From Saururus chinensis (Eukaryota > Streptophyta > Magnoliopsida > Piperales > Saururaceae), in NCBI GenBank assembly GCA_035235625.1, contig CP141141.1, positions 7,492,968 through 7,556,967 on the forward strand: a stretch of DNA of 64,000 nt. Direction: 5' to 3'. Position numbers and translations under genes: made by a program. The notes under the pieces were generated by a model. That model did not search any database. It saw nothing but the letters and a program-made list of their open reading frames with translations, and was not told the origin of the DNA. This document shows, in pieces, positions 36,431 through 46,784 of this stretch (its first letter is position 1; each line of letters starts with the position of its first letter).

Positions 36431-36760
36431 TGTTAAAATTAAGAATGACATAAATTGCAATTTCTTGTAACTTTATGGGTTCTATGTAGGTTGTGAAAAG
36501 AACATATTGGTGACTTTTTGCATATCTTGATTCTCCAATGTCCAGTACTTGAAATATGCTTTTTCAGCCAAGAAAATACTCATTCTTTAGCCCCTTTGTA
36601 CCTCTTTTAAAATAGTAAAAATCATCCTTCTTTGTGAAACATTTTTCTAGTAAAATATCTACTTTTCTACTATGTATTCTTGTAAATTTATTCATTTACA
36701 TCCACTTGCACCAGCGCATTCATAATACAATATTTCAGTGTGATGGCAACATGACAAGAT
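36431..36760 (+). repeat. Start of a copia 3' LTR
   Basis: TGTTAAAATTAAG begins directly after the polypurine tract AAGAGGGAG, the standard copia arrangement. The right end was not found; the sequence becomes unassignable near 36760. Confidence 0.5.
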
Positions 36761-36929
36761 TTATGAACATCTATTGCACAACATATTTTTCTATAGAAAT
36801 ATGAGAACCTTTCTTTATTCGAAAATGATTCATCGTATCACGACATACAAATAACATAGCATCCAATAAAGCAGTTTGATTCCAATGAGTCTTCTATTTA
36901 GTATATTAAAGTTGCAAGATGGTACTGCA

Positions 36930-37210
36930 TATACCACAAAAATTGAGGCCTTTAGCTAGTGGTGAGGTTTTGTGGGGGCCTAAGCCCACTAAAAAGTAAC
37001 TTTTAGTGGGGGCTTTGAAGGGGAGTGCCTAACCCGGCCTAGCCATTGCCCATTTTGGGCTGCACAGGCCAACCCGGGCCCTACCCAAAGGGGGAGGAGG
37101 GGGGCCCGACCCACAGACTACTTATGAAGGGGTATGGGCCAGGCTGGCCCGCCATGCCCACTCCCCCCCTCTCCTTGTAAATTTTTTTTTTAAAAAAATA
37201 AAAAATATGT
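36930..37210. other. GGCC-rich intergenic patch
   Basis: Contains repeated GGGCC, GCCCGACC and TAGTGGGGGC motifs, partly self-complementary. It may be a decayed DNA transposon end. No terminal repeat could be fixed. Confidence 0.25.
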
Positions 37211-37274
37211 AAAAATTTAAAAAATTTAGTATTTGAAATCATAAAGATTAAATAAATAAATGATGTTTTTCTAA

Positions 37275-38918
37275 AGCTAGAGTGTGCCTCTCACCCAAGA
37301 AGTTCCTTAGAGCTTTTTCCTATGTATCAAAAATGCTACTAGGGTTTGTAATCTCTCACTGCTTACTATCAATGTTTTTGATACCTATTCCATCCTATGG
37401 ACTTTGCTACATGTACAAAGTAATCTCTTATTCCTCCATGGATCATCGCAAAAATACCTCGTGCTTGTGGAGAGAAGAGACGCATATGCTCATGGGGCAC
37501 CGAGGTCAAGAGAGTATAGAGTCTTCCTATGATATCATCTACCCTAACGCGTGTAGCCTTCTCAACAGTTCCCAACCGTCATTAGGGGCTAACCAAGGTT
37601 ACTGCCCTTCATTAGGGGCTAAGAAGGCTAAATTGTGTATTGTGCATCTGATTTCCCTTCGGATTATATATATGAATCTCTCAATTCATGAAGCTTTGTT
37701 GGTACGTCTACAAGCCCCGATTAACAAACCAATCTTCAATTCCCTGACTCAATAAGGGAAGTATTCCTTTTTAAATATCTCATCTCACTGTTTAGCTTTT
37801 CAAAAAATATTCTAGTCTCGCCTTTACAAGCCATGGGTATGTTACTGATAGCAACCATAAAGATAGGGTTGGTCGCTCATCCCAACGAGACAGTTACCCT
37901 TCATTTATCTCATCACAGTAACTTGGTCATCATGCTTGTATGCACTTTAAAAAATATTCTTGAAATCATCATTTTGACAAAGAAAATAGTTTTGTAAAAG
38001 TCGTATTTCAAACATACCTTACTCATTTAAAACAATGGCGAAGCTGGATTTTCTCTATACCACATGACACAATGCGTAGTTAAGAAATCATTTGATAAAA
38101 CGAATATATGAGGCAATCATATAAATAAGCCTTTAAAAGTAATTTGAATTGTATAATTAAGTCATATATCTTACTTTCAAAAATATGCTCTCTATAAATA
38201 TTTATGCCTTAGAGGAGGATAAAAACTCCTACCTAGTTCTTTGTGCAAGCTCGTACGCGACAAGTAGCACTCTCTTCATTTGGATACTGATTTCCACCCT
38301 TACAAGTCTTCCAATCCTCAACATAACCCCTCAAAAGTGCAGAAAAACTTTAATTTATTACAAAATGCCTTTTGAACAAACTAAATCGGACTTAAAATGA
38401 CTTAGAAATAGAAAAACTGAGTTTAGGGTTCAAAAGGGACACGAAATGCCTATTTATATGCTTGTGGTGTGCCGAACCAACGGCTTTGCACTGTCAAAAA
38501 TGGTGGTGCCGCTATTTTCAATGGTGGCTCTCACAACATAGGTGTCACGTACATCACGTGACGCAGCGCACTAGGCCACCCCGTGACATGCAAGACCGCA
38601 AGTCGCGCTTGTCGGTCACACGCGGCTTTGCTTTGTCTTTATTTTTAATCTTTGATATCCGTATCTTTCTACCCTAGAGTAGGATTTGCGCGTTATTGGT
38701 ACTGTTGAGCTCGTATCGATGAACCCTAAGAAAATAGACCACGTAAATTAGTTTATTACATTCTTTTTAAGTGAGTCCCACCTATGAGACATGTTTCCCG
38801 TGGTTGTTACTTTCACTTCTAACCTTCGTTTTAAGCGTTCTTGAGCTTATTATGGTCAACTCTTAGAAATCTATTAACATATTTAAAAATAATTAGCTTA
38901 AAAACTTTAATTATTACA
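37275..38918 (-). mobile_element. Probable long-LTR fragment
   Basis: Read on minus from 38918 it starts TGTAATAATTAAAG and has a strong TATA box (38451-38458) about 460 bases in. It then turns richer in GC, the same plan as the other long LTRs here. The opposite end could not be matched and no target duplication was found, so it is probably truncated. Open frames inside (for example plus 37282-37755) match nothing. Confidence 0.35.
38451..38458 (-). promoter_or_regulatory. TATA-like element in the putative LTR fragment
   Basis: GCATATAAATAGGC on the minus strand, a strong TATA context, about 460 bases inside the TGTAATAATT end. Confidence 0.45.
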
Positions 38919-39119
38919 GGTGGATTGTTATGGCATCTTTCCTCGTGATAAGGGTCCCAATAAACCTACTCAACCAAAAAAAGTGTAAACATTATATACA
39001 CATATAGCTTATGAAAGAGTACATATACATAGGGATTGTTATTACCTTCCAATAATACATATGATCTAATGCCTCCCTGAAATCTGTCAATTTAGAAAAT
39101 GAATAATGTGGGTGATCCC

Positions 39120-40335
39120 CTTACTAGCATTACGCACAAAGCTGACCTTCCCTAAACATCATGTCAAGACGTGGTCTCTCGATTTTAAAATGCTCGTATG
39201 ACCAAGCCTGCATGAAATTAAATAATCCCTTAAAGTGTCAACATACATGTGAAGATAGACAAAAGAAATTAAAAATAAATGATTCATTGTACCTCTAATA
39301 AGGTAAGATAACTGTTGATGTGTTGCACATCATATCTGGATGCAACTCCCAATTGATGATAGAAATATGCAAGTGTAGCCGCTCCCCATGCATATTTGGA
39401 TATGCCTTCCAAGTCCATCAACAAATTTATGTATTTTGCCGGTACATTGCTTCCAGACTTATCACATAATATGGTGAATCCTAACAAAAATAAAATATAT
39501 GCCCTCTTTGCACACTCTATATCCTCCTTTATTTTTTATTCTAACAAATGCTTAAAATTTGAGCCCAGCCAATTTAAGTGAAAACATTACCAGCCACACT
39601 TGTCCAACTCTTGCTCTATTATGGTCCGTTCGATCCCTAGTTCATTAACGCATAGCTCAACCAAATCATTGCCTATAAACTCAGGGGTTACCACTATGTT
39701 TCCTTTCACAAGAATCCCAATTAATTGATGAACATCATCAAGTGATGATTTTCATCTCTCCATTTGGTATGTGAAAGGTATTTGTCTCAGGATGTCATCT
39801 CTCTACCAAAGCGGATATCCACATTCTATTCAATCTTTTATATGAAATATAAGAAAAGAGATATAAACCATTGTTCTTTACCAAGGATAAAATAACATTA
39901 CCCTCTATCTCCCCATGATTGAGAATTTGACAATATTGCATACATCTCAAGGGAAGGCGATACTATTAGAAAAAATTAGTACAATATTTATTACTTAATT
40001 GGAAACTAAAACATTAAGTAACATGCACTGACCTCATCATGCTAAACTTTACATGCTATGTGTATTTTATAGCTACTTAACACAGTCATTTCAAGAGGAC
40101 CTCCTAGAAATGGGGGACCTTCTTCATTTTCTTGAGAATTATTATGCTCTTGCCCTTCGCCTTCAACATTTGCTTATTCACCACTATCCCCTTCGTCATG
40201 GGCTACATCTCGACTTTCCTCCCCTTCTATACGCTCATATTGAACTCCAGTTTCTATATGGCCTTCACTGTCAACTTATATTGAATTTCACAATTGTGTC
40301 CCGACTAATTTTGAAGTATTTTAAACCTAATTGAG
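39120..40335 (-). pseudogene. Plant mobile domain (PMD) protein remnant
   Basis: Reading right to left: an acidic leader, FLGGPLEMTVLSSYKIHIAC followed by KV-stop-HDE (40030-40118), SSLDDVHQLIGILVKGNIVV (about 39690-39750), LVELCVNELGIERTIIEQEL, then MLGFTILCDKSGSNVPAKYI, LLMDLEGISKYAWGAATLAY and FYHQLGVASRYDVQHINSYL (39284-39487), then QAWSYEHFKIERPRLDMMF (about 39160-39220). This is the order of the PMD/aminotransferase-like family, found in MAIN-type proteins and carried by some Mutator-like and gypsy elements. Stops and frameshifts make it a pseudogene. Some gaps may be introns. Confidence 0.65.
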
Positions 40336-42040
40336 TAAAGTCATAAAACACCTCAATTGAAAGTATGTATTCAATTGAAACACCTCAATTTTGTATTTAC
40401 TGAGTAGCTTTCTTAAAACACTTGGATAGTAAAGTCGTAAAACTAATTAAACCTAATTAAAAGTATGTATTCATTATGGAATAGATGTGTGTATGCATAG
40501 CAGATACAAATAAAGAAAATGTCATTGTTAGTTCAATATTACAGTTCCATAAAACTTTGATAATTTTCAGGAATAGATGTTAACATTATAATGCATAAAG
40601 GAGGCTTATGTCTTTTCTCTTTTCCCCTACATTCTTGATTCATAATGCATAAAAAAATGTTGAGGTTGAAGAAAGGAAAAAGTGATTACCCCATATAAAT
40701 AAAATTAACCATGACCGATCACATACTTGTGTCATAAATGATAATTGATCCATGTTATAGATGGGAAGGCATTTCAGAATCAAGAATGAGACACAAAAAA
40801 GTAAAAGAAAAATTAAAGAGCATATCAAAAGAACCCTAGCCACACCATTTTTTTTTTAAAACCATGGCCATTTATTGGAAGTGATAATCATTATAACAAG
40901 CAAAATAAAAATGGCTCAATAATCAAATTCAAACACAATATAAGTGAAGTCAAGCAAAAGACTCAATAATCAAGAGGATGTTCTCTGCTTCCATTAACTC
41001 CTTAAATTTACTTTTGCTCACAAGGAATTTTACCAAATTTTCTTCTCGATATTATATATTTCTTCCTTGAGCCAAAGACAATTAAAAGAATTAAAGCAAA
41101 TACTACGCAAACCAGAAATTTGGACATTCATACAATCAAATTGTGTTATCAATTACATGATGTATGTAAGGCATCATCTTCATATAAAGCATGATGAAAA
41201 CATCGAACATAGTCAAATTCTATTGGTAAAATATCTTTCACATCGAACAACATAAATGGAGTGTGTAATATGAGTTGCTCGTGTGCAAAAAAAATATATG
41301 TGAGAATCAAATCACACCAGGCAAGTAATTTTCAAATGCAAATCAAATTTTCTGACTTGAGGAAGATATTTCATCTCAAACAAAACAACTCAAAAACTTT
41401 TTTTCAAATACATGGGCAGATAACATGTTGTCCATTAAGAAGATATTTTAACTCATAGAAACTTAAACCAAATTGCATGCATTAACAAAAGAAGCTTACG
41501 AGTTTGCTGAGTATAAAAGCTTTTTTTTATCAAACAATGCGGCCCGCCGACGATGGCAAAGAGAGATAGGGCAAGGAAATGGCGGAGAGGTAAAGGATAA
41601 GGTTTAAGTGTAGTGCCCTTTCAGGATTGATATATGATGGATCGTAGTGACCTTTCCGCCTTCGACGAGGGTGAATAGAGGTTAGGTAGCTGACGATGGG
41701 GAAGAAGAGAGGCAATCGACGATGGGGAGGGTTAGGGTAGAGAAACTAGAGGAGGTACACAGGGAGTAAGCTAGAGGGGTAGTAAAGTAAAACTAAAATA
41801 AAATTTAAGTTTGGGATATGCTGAGAAATTATTTAAAATGTAGCTGGGTAAAGGAGCAACGAGATACTTAGAGGGTTTTCGGGGTATATATAGTGGCATT
41901 CTATGATTTAATAATCACATAGCTCAAATCAAGGTTGTCAAACACACCCTTTAAAACATTTTAGTCTTTTATCCCACAACATGTACCACACAGTGACAAA
42001 TGAGAACAACAACCATATCATTGCTTCAAGCTAGATACTC
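40336..42040. other. AT-rich intergenic region
   Basis: No gene recognised. At 41520-41760 there is a GAGG/GATGGGG-rich stretch that could be a decayed transposon end related to the PMD remnant, but no inverted terminal repeat was found. It also includes the 3' flank of the dirigent gene. Confidence 0.4.
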
Positions 42041-42044
42041 TAAA

Positions 42045-42611
42045 TTAACACTCATAAAGCTTGATATCGAACCGAAGGCGAAAGTAGACATGATCTTCAA
42101 TCGCATCAGATGAAATGCTGGCAATGCCGCGGGTCATGAAAAAATCTCCAGTGCCCCCAACCACAGAAAGCTCCCGAGTGTCACTCATCATTTGGTTGGC
42201 ACCGGCAAAGTTGATGGTTCCATTGTACTTGGCGTTGCTGAAAACGAAGGAGAAGCCCATCCATGCATGCAGGATAGACCTTCCATCGTACAGATAAACG
42301 CCTTTGGCCCTCCCCACCGCGGGCGACTGCAAACGGTTGTCCAACGTGATGGGATTGTCAAACACAACCACATCTCCAAAACGGGTGTCACCGGCAAAGG
42401 CAGTAAGGTTTCCCCATGCTGGGGCTCCCACCAAAACCGACGTCGCATTGGCCTTGTTCTTGCCATTGTACAAGATGTCATGGAAGTACACAACAAGCCT
42501 CTTACATGGCGTTTTCTGCATACCCTTTTTAGCAGGAGAAGAAGCATTGGAGCCTAATAGGAACAGAGAGACGAACAAGAAAATAATGAGGATCGATCTT
42601 CTTCCTTCCAT
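42045..42611 (-). CDS. Dirigent-family protein, intact single exon
   Basis: A complete 188-residue secreted protein. Residues 1-24 are a signal peptide (basic MEGRRS, then a hydrophobic core IIFLFVSLFLLG). The dirigent beta-barrel follows: CKRLVVYFHDILYNG (residues 36-50), VLVGAP, FGDVVVFDNPITLDN (from 78), SPAVGRAKGVYLYDG, WMGFSFVF, GTINFAGANQMMSDTRELSV, GGTGDFFMTRGIAS and VYFRLRFDIKLYEC. Cys36 and the terminal Cys can form the family's conserved disulphide. N55AT and N68LT are N-glycosylation sequons. Length and lack of introns are typical. Dirigent proteins steer stereoselective coupling of phenoxy radicals in the apoplast (lignans, lignin-related products). The motifs suggest the DIR-b/d group, whose substrates are mostly unknown. 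The only intact complete gene in the window. Confidence 0.96.
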   Translation of the reverse strand: MEGRRSILIIFLFVSLFLLGSNASSPAKKGMQKTPCKRLVVYFHDILYNGKNKANATSVLVGAPAWGNLTAFAGDTRFGDVVVFDNPITLDNRLQSPAVGRAKGVYLYDGRSILHAWMGFSFVFSNAKYNGTINFAGANQMMSDTRELSVVGGTGDFFMTRGIASISSDAIEDHVYFRLRFDIKLYEC

Positions 42612-42684
42612 GGTTCACAATTCTTTTCCTGAACTTGAAGGGATGCAACAGTGCAGTTGTGAGCTAGACAACCCTCTTTGCCTA

Positions 42685-42692
42685 CTTTATAT
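42685..42692 (-). promoter_or_regulatory. TATA box of the dirigent gene
   Basis: CACTATATAAAGTAGG on minus, about 75-80 bases upstream of the start codon, giving a 5' UTR of about 45-50 bases. This is a standard plant core promoter arrangement. Confidence 0.75.
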
Positions 42693-42699
42693 AGTGAGG

Positions 42700-43884
42700 G
42701 CGATAGAGCATGAAGTCCCAAAGTAGAAGCTTCAATAATGATCAACTTGCAGCACGCTAGTGTGTGGTACTTGCAGTCTTTACATTTAGGGTAAGAGTAC
42801 CCATCAAAAGAGGAGGGAATTGGTCGGCATGATTGGAATCAAAGCGTGCTCTAATGGCACGGTAACCAGGACCATCTTTTTCTATCTTTGATTTGACGAT
42901 ACCACACTTTTAACTGATTGATATGACAGGAGTATTGGAGCGTGTGTGAGCGGGAACTCTGTAAATTCGGTCGTCTGTTGTCCACCACGCCCGCCTGCGG
43001 TATCTGAACGGCGCATGAGCAATATGAATGGCCACAGGCCACGCTGCCAGGCTGGAGTGGGGCAAAGGTTGGGCCGGTACGCCCGGATCGTGGTGGTAGA
43101 TATGATCCGACAGCTCCGGTTGGGCAAGGCTACCCACTTCAGGGTAATATTTACTTTCCAAAGAACGTATTTATATGTACCTCAAGAATTTTTTGAGTAC
43201 CCTACTTTATCAAAATTTATAATAATTATTTTTACTCTTTTAACATGAACTCTATTTTTTTTCTAATCTATTCCCACAACCCAAAAAAACAGTGATCTCC
43301 CTTCAACTCCCACTAAAGTAAAAGTATTTTCTTCAACTACGACGGTCAATGACACGGAGGAACAAAAAGTAGTTGCATCTCCGGTGTCATTGGCCGTCAT
43401 TATGGATGAAACTTGAGACTTTTGAATGTAGCTGCATCCCCAACGATGACTGAATTATAATAATCTAATTAAGATTTTAAATATTTAGGAGAGTCAATAA
43501 TCATAAGGATCTAAAACTTTTATGGGCATATTAGTAATGTCTTAAAAAATATTTTCTCTCTGAGTTGGGGAATTATGGTGATTACGATATGCTTCTTCAT
43601 TATCACGATAGTTTGGGTATTGACCAGAGGGCCTTTACCGTAGGTTTCCTACAGGTCTTCTTAGAACCAGATAGTACATACGAAAAATAAAATTATATAA
43701 GCATCATGTAAGACTTGTACATCTTGCTAATCTATGTCCATAAGTAGAGTTAAGATCATCTTCTTCATATTCATGGCAAGCTATTAAAACTCTAGGGATT
43801 TGGTCAATCTGTTGTTCAACAATCTACTTCAAAGTTGGAGTCATGTATTTGGGGATTTCTTCGAAAGTCGAGTTATCTCTGAGT
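42700..43884. other. Upstream flank of the dirigent gene, no gene recognised
   Basis: A GC-richer patch at 42940-43140 gives overlapping open frames on both strands without recognisable domains. The rest is AT-rich. The promoter-distal part ends at an LTR fragment starting near 43885. Confidence 0.5.
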
Positions 43885-44613
43885 ATATGCATATTTGATA
43901 GTATTAATTATTGAATAAGAGTTGTGAGATAATTAATAACATTATTTGATATTGCTTGTTTAATTAGACAAGTAGAACCATTAAAGGACTTGTATAAAAT
44001 ATAGGTTGGTTGAAAATACTTAAGTATTATATGTGTGATGTTATGCTTCTTATGATAGTGTAGTTTTTAGGCAGAACTACGTCTAGATCAGATCTTGTTG
44101 GAAATATTAGAGATATTGTCTTATTAGTACATAGGTAACTAACATCGGGTGATGTTGGCCCGATCTAAAAAATATTAATAAAATCTTTTGCCCCTTTGGA
44201 AGCTCTTTTCTTGAGGGCGGAGAAGTTCCATTGTTGTTGTTGTTGTGGTTGTTTAGTTTAGTTAGTTACAGGTTCTCCAGGCAACAACAAGTGAGACTAA
44301 GATTGTCGAGCACTTTATGAAGTTCTTCGCTTCTGCAACTCTGGTATGTAAAAATATCTTTGGCGTGAGAGTCAACTTAGTTATTTATTTTTAGACGGAT
44401 GATGGACTTGTACTTAGATGGATGAGTTATTCTTATTAAATTTTGAGACATGTAATAATATCATATGTTTTGATATTCATATTTGTAAACCCCAATTATC
44501 ATGACCTAGAAATTTAGTCGATTAATTTATTTTGTATTTAAGAGGAAAAAACTTCTTGTGACTTATCATTCGTGTTATTTAAAAAGGCTTTTAAAAATTC
44601 GGTCATGATAATT
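43885..44613 (+). mobile_element. Truncated copy of the 27,397-30,812 LTR family (3' part)
   Basis: Aligns with 30110-30812 nearly end to end: GATATTGCTTGTTTAATTAG, TAACTAACATCGGGTGATGT, GGAAGCTCTT, GACTTGTACTTAGATGGATG, and the terminal TTTTAAAAATTCGGTCATGA then TA. The left 2.7 kb of the LTR is missing. The right end lies just before the copia D leader. Confidence 0.8.
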
Positions 44614-44740
44614 AAATTAAGTAACTCAACATAATATATATTTTGTCGCTTTGCTTTATTATTTGATTAAGAGAGTCTAAACAATAATTCCTCAAGAAGT
44701 TTTTGGCCAATCTCTTTGCCTTATTCTCTAAGTTGTACAA

Positions 44741-44811
44741 TGGCTTCTAAGATGGTCACATCAAAATTAGGGAAGACTGAAAAGCTGAATGCTGATAACT
44801 ATCTAGTGTGG
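44741..44811 (+). pseudogene. Copia D gag, first part
   Basis: ATG at 44741 reads MASKMVTSKLGKTEKLNADN then YLVW, a copia Gag N-terminus (the DNYxxW motif). It is cut off by gypsy C at the TGTGG duplication and resumes at 54568. Confidence 0.8.
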
Positions 44812-45134
44812 TGTTGTGCCCTGCGTGGGCACAAACGATACCTTAAATGCTCATGCAGTGAAAGGAAAGAGAAGAAGCAGAAGAAAGGGGAGAAGTCTTA
44901 AATAATCAACTACATAACTGAAACAAAGAGGAAGGGGCGACCCATATAGGAGACGTCCCACTCTCCTAGGGAATCGCCCTAGCTAGTCGGCCAAGCTATC
45001 CCAGGGCTACTAGCTAGTCTAATTACAATTATCATCCTATTACATAAGCAAATACTAAGCTAATACATAAGCAATTAGCCTAATGCACTAGAATAACAAG
45101 GAAATAAAGTCCAGTCTGGTGAACGTGCACAACA
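44812..45134 (-). repeat. 3' LTR of gypsy C
   Basis: 323 bases, TGTTGTGCCCTGCG...GTGCACAACA. Shares GGAGACGTCCCACTCTCCTA and the CATAAGCAAATACTAAGCTA block with the 54211-54562 copy. Confidence 0.92.
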
Positions 45135-45146
45135 CTCCACCACACT
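45135..45146 (-). promoter_or_regulatory. Polypurine tract of gypsy C
   Basis: AGTGTGGTGGAG on minus directly before the 3' LTR, the site of plus-strand DNA priming. Confidence 0.7.
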
Positions 45147-46784
45147 TCTGCTATTCGCCTTGACCTCAAGGCGACCAAGCCGAGTATCGAGTCATGAACT
45201 CGCCCTCCGAAATCCACATGGCATCCTCAAGGGGTTGACCCTGCCAAGAAACAATCACCTAGGTAGTGATCTGACCCGAATGGCGGACCCGCCACTTATC
45301 AAGCACTGAAGCGAGAACAAGGGCGCAAGGCTAGATTGGGCCCATCAATGGGGGGGTGGAGCATCAATGGCCAAGGATGTGTCGCCTATTCATCGGCGCA
45401 GCCAGGAGACATGAAAGACGGGGTGGACTAAGGAGTCAGGTGGTAGAGCAAGGCAGTAAGCCACCGGGCCTATACGCTCCTCCACAACATAGGGGCCATG
45501 AAAACAGGGGGAGAACTTGGAATGCTCGAGCTGAAACAAGGATGTCTGGCACCGAGGAAGAACAAAGACATAAACCAAGTCACGCACTATGAACTCCCGA
45601 TCAGTGTGATGACCATCATAAATCTGTTTCATCATGTTCTGAACAGAGGAAAAGTTCTCCTTGAGCTGGCGAAGAACCTCGTCCCATGTCTGGAGCATGT
45701 AGTCCACCTCAGCCACAAAGGAGCAATGAGGAACATAAGACAACACGACTGGGGGTGGGCGGCCATACAACACCTCAAAAGGAGTGCAACCAGCACAAGT
45801 GTGATAGGCTGTGTTATATGACCACTTCACTAAGGGAAGAAACAAAAGCCATCTGCAGGGCTGAGATATAGTGAAACTACGGAGGTATTGCTCTAAGCTT
45901 CAGTTGACCACCTTAGTTTGACCATCCGTCTGGGGGTGATAAGCGGTGCTTATGTGGAGAGAAGTGCGCTGTAAAGTGAAGAACTCCCGCCAAAACTGAG
46001 ATATGAAGATCCGATCACGATTGGATACAATAGTGTGTGGCATGCCGTGTAGTTTGGCCACCTCCTGAACATAGGCTCTGCCACTGTCTTGGCGGTGAAT
46101 GAATGTCCCAAAGTACAAAAGTGAGCGTACTTGGATAACCGGTCCACCACCACCATAATCATCGACTTGCCTTGCACCAAGGGCAAGGCCTCCACGAAGT
46201 CCATCAAAACATCCTCCCAAACCTTATCAAGGATAGGTAAGGGCTGAAGCAAACCTACAGGTGAGGATGTGGCGGCCTTAGCTCTCTGACAGACATCGCA
46301 AGTGGCCACATACTCTTGGACTAACGTCGAATACCCTGCCACATAAAGCTCTAACTGACCCACTTATAAGTGCAAAATGTTCCTTCATGACTAGCCACAA
46401 GAGTGTCATGGAAGTGGGAAAGAATGCGTCTGTGAAGATCACCAACATCGGGTACCCAAAGGTGGTCCTTCCAAAAGAGAAGGTCATCCCACCACACAAT
46501 GAACGGACGAGCAGCTGGGTCATCCTCGAGAGCTGTAATGAGGGCCTACTTTTAAGAATCATCAATTTATGCCTGTGCAACTCATTAAAGAAGGGGCAGG
46601 ACACAGTAGAAAGGGCCTAGCATGACCCTTGGGTAGAGCTACGAGAAAGGGCGTTGGCCACGGTGTTTTTCGACCCTTTCTTGTACACAACCTCATAATC
46701 ATAGCCAAGTAACTTACTAACCTAGCACAGCTATGAGGGAGTGGACACCTGCTGCTCCGAGGAAATACTTCAAGGGTTGGTGGT
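45147..46784 (-). pseudogene. Gypsy C RNase H end, integrase and chromodomain remnant
   Basis: From the right: STPS, VSKLLGYDYEVVYKKGSKNT and VANALSRSS (RNase H tail), then the zinc region CDVCQRAKAATSSPVGLL, LPILDKVWEDVLMDFVEALP, MVVVDRLSKYAHF, EVAKLHGMPHTIVSNRD, FFTLQRTSLHISTAYHPQTD, VKWSYNTAYHTCAGCTPFEV, HGPYVVEERIGPVAYCLALP and HPVFHVSWLRR. At 45180-45300 a chromodomain-like tail reads VSWQGQPLEDAMWISEGEF. There are several frameshifts. The chromodomain places C among the chromoviruses. Confidence 0.85.

Noticed and set aside
37282..37755. A 157-residue plus-strand open frame
   Set aside because: No recognisable motif; it lies in a probable LTR fragment with an overlapping minus frame.
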